DNA of 6,116 nt from Chloroflexi bacterium RBG_19FT_COMBO_55_16 (GTDB lineage: Bacteria > Chloroflexota > Anaerolineae > Anaerolineales > UBA4823): assembly GCA_001795335.1 (NCBI GenBank), contig MGOK01000145.1:9367-15482 (forward strand), written 5' to 3'. Under the pieces are notes generated by a model. The model was not told where the DNA came from. It did no database searches and saw only the letters and a list, made by a program, of their open reading frames with translations. Position 1 is the first letter of the stretch. Every line of letters starts with the position of its first letter. Shown here piece after piece: positions 1 to 4,196 of this stretch. Both the position numbers and the translations under genes were made by a program.

Positions 1-86
1 CCGATCAGCCTGCCCAACTGCATGGCTGCCTCATAAGCCGGTTCACCGGGCTTGGGCTCTGCTCCACCGAATACGGTAACACGCAT
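1..86 (-). CDS. LOG-family (lysine decarboxylase-like fold) protein, 5' part only
   Basis: Seen: reading leftward from an ATG at 86-84, 28 codons are open to the window edge. The protein begins MRVTVFGGAEPKPGEPAYEA and continues with an AMQLGRLI helix. The pattern V-x-V-F-G-G-[SA]-x-P-x-x-x-x-x-x-Y-x-x-A-x-x-L-G is how LOG/TIGR00730-type proteins start: the first beta strand, a glycine turn, then a helix. Known for the family: cytosolic Rossmann-like proteins, several of which cleave nucleoside 5'-monophosphates to base and ribose 5-phosphate. Some members have no proven activity. The catalytic PGGxGTxxE motif lies outside the window, so activity cannot be judged. The gene starts 3 bases after the stop of the MazG-like gene, with its ribosome binding site inside that gene, so the two are probably translationally coupled. 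Family moderately sure, substrate unknown. Confidence 0.7.
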   Translation of the reverse strand, partial: MRVTVFGGAEPKPGEPAYEAAMQLGRLI

Positions 87-89
87 GAT

Positions 90-395
90 TTATTTCCCCT
101 CCCAACTTCGCCCGTAATTGCGCTTCAGTTTTACGAGGATAGCTTGCTCCAAGTCGATCCCGGCCAGGCTGGCAAGCTGCAGCAGGTACAACGCCACGTC
201 GGCCAGCTCGTCGCCAAGCTCTTCTGGGTCGGGGACTTCATCTGTCCACTGGAAATGCTCCAGCACTTCGCCCGCCTCCAGGGTGAGGGAAATTGCCAGG
301 TTCCGCAAGGTCTGCGGGCGCGAGCTGTCGTCCGCGTACCACCCTTGTGAGCCCACAAAGTTGTGCATCTCTTGGGTAAGTTCTTTAATATCCAT
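90..395 (-). CDS. MazG-like nucleotide pyrophosphohydrolase (all-alpha NTP-PPase, dCTPase-like)
   Basis: A 101-residue protein, the usual size of single-domain MazG-like/DCTPP1-type enzymes. The two acidic metal-binding motifs are intact: E40-A-G-E43 in the first helix pair and E63-L-A-D66 in the next (the EExxE...ExxD arrangement of the superfamily). H47-F-Q-W50 after the first motif and D81 with K89/R92/N93 in the last helix also fit the dCTPase-like branch. Known for the family: Mg2+-dependent hydrolysis of (d)NTP to (d)NMP and pyrophosphate in the cytosol, often to remove modified nucleotides. Which nucleotide is used here is not visible. The ATG at 395-393 gives the normal N-terminus but has no Shine-Dalgarno. 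The gene sits 15 bases after the 71-residue gene and 3 bases before the LOG-family gene in one probable operon. Confidence 0.87.
   Translation of the reverse strand: MDIKELTQEMHNFVGSQGWYADDSSRPQTLRNLAISLTLEAGEVLEHFQWTDEVPDPEELGDELADVALYLLQLASLAGIDLEQAILVKLKRNYGRSWEGK
95..103 (-). promoter_or_regulatory. Ribosome binding site of the LOG-family gene
   Basis: On the minus strand GGGAGGGGA lies 8 bases before the ATG at 86-84, inside the last codons of the MazG-like gene. It is the clearest Shine-Dalgarno sequence in the left operon; the other two genes have none. Its place inside the preceding gene supports coupled translation and the choice of ATG 86 as start. Confidence 0.6.
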
Positions 396-410
396 AAGAC
401 GGCTTGATTA

Positions 411-626
411 TTATTTATGAATTCGATTCAACGCCTCCAACGCGACTTGAGCGGAGAGGCGCTGTTCGGGATGCCAGCCCACTTCGCTTACCATGCGTTC
501 AAGGTGGTCCAACACTGCCTTTTTTTCCATCTCGTCCAGGCTGGCATAGGACGCCTGAACCTGCTCCGGCAAGCGGGATAGCAACCCATCCCATACGGTT
601 TCCAGGGAATTGCCCGGTTTGTCCAT
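411..626 (-). CDS. Small conserved-looking helical protein of unknown function (71 aa)
   Basis: Not recognised as a characterised family. The 71-residue product is soluble, with no signal peptide or membrane segment. It is rich in E, L and A and reads as three amphipathic helices: an N-terminal LETVWDGLLSRLPEQV, a central LDEMEKKAVLDHLERMV, and a final EQRLSAQVALEALNRI preceded by a GWHPEQR turn. From memory, similar short proteins with a GWHPEQR-S-A-x-x-A-L ending occur in Anaerolineae; this was not checked. Its tight spacing to the MazG-like gene (15 bases), its place as first gene of the operon, and a perfect TATAAT just ahead of its ATG (626-624) support it being real. No strong Shine-Dalgarno is present. 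A shorter product from M33 is possible but would lose the first helix. Confidence 0.68.
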   Translation of the reverse strand: MDKPGNSLETVWDGLLSRLPEQVQASYASLDEMEKKAVLDHLERMVSEVGWHPEQRLSAQVALEALNRIHK

Positions 627-634
627 ATCCAGCT

Positions 635-665
635 ATTATATTCTGATTTCAATTGTAGATTACAA
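635..665 (-). promoter_or_regulatory. Candidate promoter of the leftward operon (nearly leaderless)
   Basis: On the minus strand TATAAT (positions 640-635) matches the sigma-70 -10 consensus 6/6. The best -35, TTGTAA (positions 665-660), matches TTGACA at 4/6 but with a long 19-base spacer. Transcription would start near 628, only one or two bases before the ATG at 626. That fits the lack of a Shine-Dalgarno and suggests a leaderless or almost leaderless mRNA. The -10 is strong but the -35 is weak, so confidence is moderate. Confidence 0.45.
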
Positions 666-666
666 T
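652..666. promoter_or_regulatory. Candidate operator: dyad ATTGTA-GAT-TACAAT
   Basis: A 15-base hyphenated palindrome with perfect 6-base arms around a 3-base centre, placed in the divergent gap and overlapping the likely -35 of the leftward promoter. Such a position suits a repressor site. The TACA/TGTA half-site type is shared by several winged-helix repressors, but no regulator gene is in the window. In AT-rich intergenic DNA a dyad of this size can arise by chance. Confidence 0.33.
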
Positions 667-702
667 ATTGCTTGGTGCAAATTGTCGCATCAAATTCTAA
701 GT

Positions 703-735
703 ACGCTTTACGTTCACGACTTACGCTTCACGCTT
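703..735 (+). repeat. Degenerate ACG-led 6-7-base tandem repeat before the tRNA nucleotidyltransferase start
   Basis: ACG recurs at 703, 710, 716, 723 and 730 (steps 7, 6, 7, 7) in units such as ACGCTTT, ACGCTTC and ACGCTT, running right up to the ATG at 736. The array replaces the place where a Shine-Dalgarno would sit, and none is seen. It resembles short tandem heptamer repeats known from cyanobacteria and, from memory, from Chloroflexota intergenic DNA. Five units with partial agreement make this more than noise, though the array is short. Confidence 0.5.
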
Positions 736-3411
736 ATGCACATCATCCTCACCCACGAACAGGCTGACTTCGACGCCCTGGCTTCATTGCTGGGTGCTCA
801 CCTGATGGACGAAATATCCATTCCGGTCCTGCCTCGGCGTATGAATCGCAATGTGCGCGCTTTCATTACCCTATATGGCGTAGATCTACCTTTCGTTGAC
901 CCGCGTGACCTGCCCAACCGGCCAGTAGGGCGGGTTACCCTGGTAGATACACAGTCGATGATCAGCGTTAAGGGCATTGGACCAGAGACAAAAGTCCAGG
1001 TGATCGACCACCACCCGGCGCGAGAAGGGCTACCGCCGAATTGGGAGATCACCACCGATGACACGGGAGCCACCGCCACCCTGTTCGTGGAAGTGTTGCG
1101 TGAGCGCGATAACCTGCTGAGCACCGTCGCGGCCACTCTACTGCTCCTCGGAATCTACGAAGATACTGGTTCACTGACCTACACGCGTACCTCGTCGCGT
1201 GACCTGAGCGCGGCGGCCTTCCTGCTGGAACGCGGCGCCAGCCTGGAGATCGCCACCGACTTCCTCAACCATCCACTTTCCCCAGGACAACAGGCCTTGT
1301 ACGACCGCATGCGGGCGAACGCCAGGAGCCATAATGTGCATGGGCACACAGTTATCCTGGCCTGTGGTGATGCCCAAGAAGTGGACGAAGAGCTTTCCAC
1401 AGTGGCACACAAGATTCGCGATTTGCTCGACCCAGACGCGCTCTTCCTGCTCGCCAATACGCGCGGCGGCGTGCAGATGATCGCCCGTTCTACCAGCGAC
1501 CACATCGACGTGGCCCAGATTGCCGAACACTTCGGCGGTGGCGGCCATGAACGGGCTGCTGCCAGTCTGATCAAGGATCGTGAGCTCGAACGCGTTTGCC
1601 AGGAGCTGCTCGCCATCCTACCCCACCACATCCATCCAGCGATCACCGTTGCCCAGATCATGTCCGGCGACCCACAGATGCTCTCTCCCGAGACGCCAGT
1701 CGAGGAGGCTGCCCAGCGCATGCTACGCTACGGCTACGAAGGATACCCTGTTGTGCAGGAAGGAAAGGTAGTCGGCTTGCTCAACCGCCGCGCCGTAGAT
1801 CGCGCCCTCGCCCACAAGCTCAAACTAACAGCCGCCAGCTTGATGGACGCCGGAGAGGTTAGCGTGCGTCCTGAAGACTCGATTGAACATTTGCAACGCG
1901 TGATGACCGAGACCGGCTGGGGGCAAGTGCCTGTCGTGCACCCTGAGACCGGGCATATTGTCGGTATCGTTACTCGCACCGATCTGATTAAGACCCTGTC
2001 AGGTGCACAGCACATACCCAGCCGGCAGAACCTGGCTGACCGGCTGGAGAATGCCTTGCCACCTGCCCGCTTATCTCTGCTTAAATCGATCGCCCGCGCC
2101 GCCCACGAACAGCGCGCTGCCCTTTTCATCGTCGGCGGGTTTGTGCGCGACCTACTGCTCGATCGCCCCAGCCAGGACTTCGACCTGGTCGTCGAAGGGG
2201 ATGCCATCGAACTGGCCCGCAGCTTGGCTGGCGTGTATGGCGGACGTGTCACGAGCCACTCCCGCTTTGGCACTGCGAAATGGCATATCGCCAAGATCCG
2301 TCCCAACCTGGTTGAAACACTTAGAAAAGTTGGTGAGACCCAGGTTGCAAACGGCAAATCGCAACGCGCAACTCTTAATTTTAATGTCACCGACCTGCCT
2401 GAGTTTGTGGATTTGATCACCGCCCGTACCGAATTCTATACCCACCCCACTGCGCTGCCAACAGTCGAACGCGGCAGCATCAAGCTCGACCTGCACCGCC
2501 GCGACTTCACCATCAACACCCTGGCATTACGGCTCGATGGCCATCACTACGGAGAACTCCACGATTACTGGGGCGGGTTGAACGATCTCCGCAGTGGTTT
2601 CGTGCGCGTATTACACTCCTTGTCTTTTGTCGATGATCCCACTCGCATGCTGCGAGCGGTGCGATTCGAACAACGTTTCGCTTTCCAGATCGAGGAGCGC
2701 ACCTTGGAGTTAATCCAGGAAGCCCGCCCACTCCTGGAGCGTGTCTCCGGCGACCGTATCCGCCACGAGCTCGACCACATTTTGCAGGAAAACCGATCTT
2801 GCCTTATGCTGGCGCGGTTACACGATCTAGATTTATTGACTGCCATCCATCCAGACCTGGTTTGGGACGAATGGCTCTCAGCCCAAATTCAGAATCTGGC
2901 GCAAGCTAAACCTGGACCGGAATGGAATTTAGAAGATTGGAATGGGACTTGGTTAATACCAGGCCTGACATACATCCTGTGGCTGATCCGCCTGCCTTCT
3001 GCCCGCGCCCACAGCTTGATCTCTCGCCTGAAGCTCTCGCGTGCCCTGAGCGAGGTGGGACTTGCCGCTCGCCGGCTGTGGCGCGACTTGCCTTCTTTAG
3101 CTAAAGCCGCCCCGAGCCAGGTCGTAGCCCGGTTGGAGAGCCTGCCGCCCCTGACGTTGTATGCTAACTACCTGGCGAGTGCGGACGCCAACTTGAAACA
3201 AGTCTTGCTGGATTACGTTACTCGCTGGCAGAATGTCTCGCCCACCATCAATGGACACACTCTTCGCGCCCGCGGCCTGCCGCCGGGTCCACGCTATCGC
3301 CTGATCCTGACGGCCTTGCGCGCCGCCTGGTTGGACGGTAAAATCGATTCCGTAGACCAGGAAACAGCTTTATTGGAGGAGATTATTAGCATACAAGGGA
3401 ATAGGGATTAG
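736..3411 (+). CDS. Multidomain tRNA nucleotidyltransferase (DHH/DHHA1 – CBS pair – class II nucleotidyltransferase)
   Basis: 891 residues. The DHH domain has H7, D11 and D13 (HEQADFDA), D71 (VDTQ), D91-H-H and D143 (YEDTG), then DHHA1 ending in F266-GGGG-H271 near 195-290, so the phosphoesterase metal site looks complete. Two CBS repeats follow at about 303-360 and 365-421. The nucleotidyltransferase head has VGGFVRD (466-472), catalytic D481-F-D483, R588-R-D590 with FTIN, and D633-D-P-T-R637 where class II enzymes usually carry EDxxR. A helical body continues to the end with no HD motif. Known role: adding CCA, or only CC or A where the work is split between two enzymes, to tRNA 3' ends in the cytosol; which applies here cannot be read. 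The DHH part may be a nanoRNase- or cyclic dinucleotide-type phosphodiesterase, and CBS pairs often bind adenosine ligands. The start at 736 is chosen because the DHH motif begins at residue 7; an upstream in-frame ATG at 610 would add 42 unlike residues. A roughly 25-30-residue insertion appears near 518-552. The GNAT gene follows after 52 bases. Confidence 0.9.
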   Translation: MHIILTHEQADFDALASLLGAHLMDEISIPVLPRRMNRNVRAFITLYGVDLPFVDPRDLPNRPVGRVTLVDTQSMISVKGIGPETKVQVIDHHPAREGLPPNWEITTDDTGATATLFVEVLRERDNLLSTVAATLLLLGIYEDTGSLTYTRTSSRDLSAAAFLLERGASLEIATDFLNHPLSPGQQALYDRMRANARSHNVHGHTVILACGDAQEVDEELSTVAHKIRDLLDPDALFLLANTRGGVQMIARSTSDHIDVAQIAEHFGGGGHERAAASLIKDRELERVCQELLAILPHHIHPAITVAQIMSGDPQMLSPETPVEEAAQRMLRYGYEGYPVVQEGKVVGLLNRRAVDRALAHKLKLTAASLMDAGEVSVRPEDSIEHLQRVMTETGWGQVPVVHPETGHIVGIVTRTDLIKTLSGAQHIPSRQNLADRLENALPPARLSLLKSIARAAHEQRAALFIVGGFVRDLLLDRPSQDFDLVVEGDAIELARSLAGVYGGRVTSHSRFGTAKWHIAKIRPNLVETLRKVGETQVANGKSQRATLNFNVTDLPEFVDLITARTEFYTHPTALPTVERGSIKLDLHRRDFTINTLALRLDGHHYGELHDYWGGLNDLRSGFVRVLHSLSFVDDPTRMLRAVRFEQRFAFQIEERTLELIQEARPLLERVSGDRIRHELDHILQENRSCLMLARLHDLDLLTAIHPDLVWDEWLSAQIQNLAQAKPGPEWNLEDWNGTWLIPGLTYILWLIRLPSARAHSLISRLKLSRALSEVGLAARRLWRDLPSLAKAAPSQVVARLESLPPLTLYANYLASADANLKQVLLDYVTRWQNVSPTINGHTLRARGLPPGPRYRLILTALRAAWLDGKIDSVDQETALLEEIISIQGNRD
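2347..2374 (+). repeat. Four tandem heptamers (GCAAnnS) inside the nucleotidyltransferase head
   Basis: Four exact 7-base units, each GCAA followed by two variable bases and C or G (for example GCAAACG and GCAAATC), stand back to back with no gap. They encode residues 538-547, within a segment that looks extra compared with the usual short link between the FGTA strand and the ARTExY strand of class II nucleotidyltransferases. The array is 28 bases long, so the frame is kept only because of flanking bases. It resembles intergenic heptamer repeats and may mark a repeat that entered a coding region. Confidence 0.6.
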
Positions 3412-3441
3412 GAAAGAACACCCTAATCACCTTATTTCCTT
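3395..3441 (+). terminator. Imperfect hairpin spanning the stop codon of the tRNA nucleotidyltransferase gene
   Basis: The left arm, AAGGGAATAGGGATTAGG (3395-3412), contains the TAG stop at 3409-3411. It pairs with 3422-3441. Pairing: seven base pairs 3406-3412/3422-3428, a bulged base at 3429, two pairs, a bulge at 3432, four pairs, one G-U, then four pairs. The loop is nine bases (3413-3421). No clean T run follows, only a pyrimidine-rich stretch to 3463, so it may be a weak terminator, an mRNA 3'-end stabiliser, or a remnant of a small inverted repeat. It would set the relative level of the acetyltransferase gene 52 bases downstream. Confidence 0.45.
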
Positions 3442-3463
3442 ACCCCCTGTCTTTCTTTTCCTT

Positions 3464-3979
3464 ATGGTTACTCTCCCCTTGCTCTATCAGACCCAAATCC
3501 GCAAGGCCACTCGGGAGGATTTGCCCTCCCTGGAGTGGGATGGCGAGTTCACTCACTTTCGGCGCCTGTTTGCTGAGGCTTACCGATACACGGAAACAGG
3601 CGAGGCCTTGATGTGGGTCGCCGAACAGATCGATACAGGGATCATCGGCCAGCTTTTCGTCCTAATGGAAAGTTTAAATACCACCTTAGCAGACGGTCAC
3701 ACGCGTGCCTACATCTACGGCTTCCGAGTCCGTCCAGCCTATCGAGGGGCAGGGGTGGGGAGCCGTCTCCTGCAAACCGCTGAGACCGATCTGGCTCGCC
3801 GTGGTTTCCGATTGATCTGCCTGAACGTTGCCCGCGTCAACCAGGACGCCCGTCGCCTGTACGAACGCTTCGGCTACCGGGTTGTCGCCGCAGAGGCCGG
3901 CATCTGGTCTTACCTGGACGAACACGGTCGTCGCCGCCAGGTCAATGAGCCTGCCTGGCGTATGGAAAAAAAACTCTAA
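3464..3979 (+). CDS. GNAT-family N-acetyltransferase
   Basis: A 171-residue single-domain protein of ordinary GNAT length. It begins the fold at I12-RKATREDL and keeps the acetyl-CoA pyrophosphate loop as R94-G-A-G97-V-G99 (motif A, RxxGxG) after strand YIYGFRVRP. Motif B is visible as N121-VARVNQDARRLYERFGY138, with N126 and Y133 in the usual places. Known for the family: transfer of an acetyl group from acetyl-CoA to an amine of a small molecule, peptide or protein. Motifs do not reveal the acceptor. The charged segment WDGEFTHFRRLFAEAY (25-40) is the likely acceptor side and may define a subfamily. The ATG at 3464 follows a pyrimidine-rich stretch with no Shine-Dalgarno. The gene probably shares a transcript with the tRNA nucleotidyltransferase, reduced by the hairpin between them. 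RimI-type ribosomal protein acetylation is possible but unsupported. Confidence 0.85.
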   Translation: MVTLPLLYQTQIRKATREDLPSLEWDGEFTHFRRLFAEAYRYTETGEALMWVAEQIDTGIIGQLFVLMESLNTTLADGHTRAYIYGFRVRPAYRGAGVGSRLLQTAETDLARRGFRLICLNVARVNQDARRLYERFGYRVVAAEAGIWSYLDEHGRRRQVNEPAWRMEKKL

Positions 3980-3982
3980 TTT

Positions 3983-4045
3983 GGCCTTGCACCGGGTGCA
4001 TGTCAGTTTAGGGGCGCGAGGATGTGAGAAAATAGGCCTTGCACC
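3983..4045 (+). repeat. Direct repeat GGCCTTGCACC, two copies 52 bases apart
   Basis: GGCCTTGCACC occurs exactly at 3983-3993 and 4035-4045, and agreement goes on at 6 of the next 11 bases (17 of 22 in all). The second copy supplies the TTGCAC -35 of the nusA promoter. The first contains a 13-base palindrome and has no -10 at the right distance. The pair could be two sites for one regulator or a local duplication of a promoter half. Confidence 0.5.
3988..4000. promoter_or_regulatory. Candidate operator: palindrome TGCACC-G-GGTGCA
   Basis: A perfect 13-base palindrome with one central base, 8 bases after the GNAT stop codon and about 40 bases upstream of the nusA -35. The half-site TTGCACC recurs inside the nusA -35 (4039-4045), and TTGCAC occurs again just before the nusA ATG (4189-4194). 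As RNA it would fold only to a 5-pair stem with a 3-base loop, so a DNA-binding site is the likelier reading. No regulator is identified. Confidence 0.38.
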
Positions 4046-4067
4046 TGTCCCATTTCTATGTTAAAAT
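4039..4067 (+). promoter_or_regulatory. Promoter of nusA (extended -10)
   Basis: TTGCAC at 4039-4044 (TTG conserved, 3/6) is followed after exactly 17 bases by TAAAAT at 4062-4067 (5/6). TG at 4059-4060 with one base between makes a perfect extended -10 element. Transcription would start near 4073-4075, giving a leader of about 123 bases before the nusA ATG. Spacing, extended -10 and position in the only sizeable gap before nusA make this the best promoter in the window. Confidence 0.68.
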
Positions 4068-4079
4068 CTACACTGTAGA
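4067..4079. promoter_or_regulatory. Candidate operator on the nusA start point: palindrome TCTACA-C-TGTAGA
   Basis: A perfect 13-base palindrome centred on 4073. It overlaps the last base of the -10 and covers the predicted transcription start. Bound protein there would block the polymerase, so a repressor site is the natural inference. Alternatively only part is transcribed, and the symmetry is then without RNA function. No cognate regulator is in the window. Confidence 0.4.
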
Positions 4080-4080
4080 G

Positions 4081-4158
4081 GGGTGGTGGTGATATAGGCT
4101 TCTCCGAAAAGTGGGAACAACCCACTTTTCTTTATGTATAAAGCCTGTAGCCCAACCC
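4081..4158 (+). ncRNA. Structured 5' leader of nusA (cis-regulatory RNA candidate)
   Basis: Helices nest around one terminator-like hairpin. An outer stem pairs GGGT (4081-4084) with ACCC (4155-4158), with further possible G-C pairs 4085-4086/4152-4153. A middle stem pairs TATAGGCTT (4093-4101) with AAGCCTGTA (4141-4149), nine pairs with one U-G. The inner hairpin is 4107-4115/4121-4129. This nesting, between a good promoter and nusA, suggests a cis-acting leader. NusA often controls its own operon, and a hairpin of similar stem sequence is recalled, not checked, from leaders of rimP–nusA operons in Firmicutes. No ligand or trans-acting RNA can be named. Confidence 0.5.
4107..4133 (+). terminator. 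Terminator/attenuator hairpin in the nusA leader
   Basis: AAAAGTGGG (4107-4115) pairs perfectly over nine bases with CCCACTTTT (4121-4129) around the loop AACAA, followed by CTTT. The 3' arm and tail together give a T-rich stretch, TTTTCTTT (4126-4133), as in an intrinsic terminator. It lies about 33 bases after the predicted transcription start and 67 bases before the nusA ATG, so it should end some transcripts early. It is not placed to terminate the GNAT gene alone, since the nusA promoter lies between them. Confidence 0.65.
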
Positions 4159-4181
4159 AAAAGTGAGCGGCTTATTCATTT

Positions 4182-4185
4182 GGAG
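4182..4185 (+). promoter_or_regulatory. Ribosome binding site of nusA
   Basis: GGAG at 4182-4185 (context TTTGGAGAAA) stands 11 bases before the ATG at 4197-4199, slightly far but usable. It supports that start, which also gives the standard NusA N-terminus. Confidence 0.5.
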
Positions 4186-4196
4186 AAATTGCACGC

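Noticed and set aside
404..646. Plus-strand open frame over the 71-residue gene
   Set aside because: It has low-complexity, proline- and arginine-rich content, lies antisense to a better gene, and shows no start signal or recognisable motif.
610..735. Upstream in-frame ATG at 610 as start of the tRNA nucleotidyltransferase
   Set aside because: It would overlap the start of the leftward 71-residue gene, its promoter and the dyad, and would translate the repeat at 703-735. The DHH motif HEQADFDA begins at residue 7 when ATG 736 is used, as expected for the family.
2347..2374. CRISPR-like or mobile element array
   Set aside because: Units are only seven bases with no spacers, and no terminal inverted repeats or target duplications were seen.
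1179..2420. Several long minus-strand open frames inside the tRNA nucleotidyltransferase gene
   Set aside because: They are shadows of a GC-rich coding region, rich in S, R and W. The plus strand carries clear family motifs throughout.
4123..4165. Antiterminator: CACTTTT (4123-4129) pairing with a second AAAAGTG (4159-4165)
   Set aside because: The seven pairs are real, but the second copy is made after the polymerase has passed the terminator, so it could not prevent termination. At most it could reshape the finished leader.
3980..4196. tRNA or other stable RNA gene between the GNAT gene and nusA
   Set aside because: No cloverleaf, no T-loop GGTTCRA and no CCA end were found; the structure seen fits a leader RNA.
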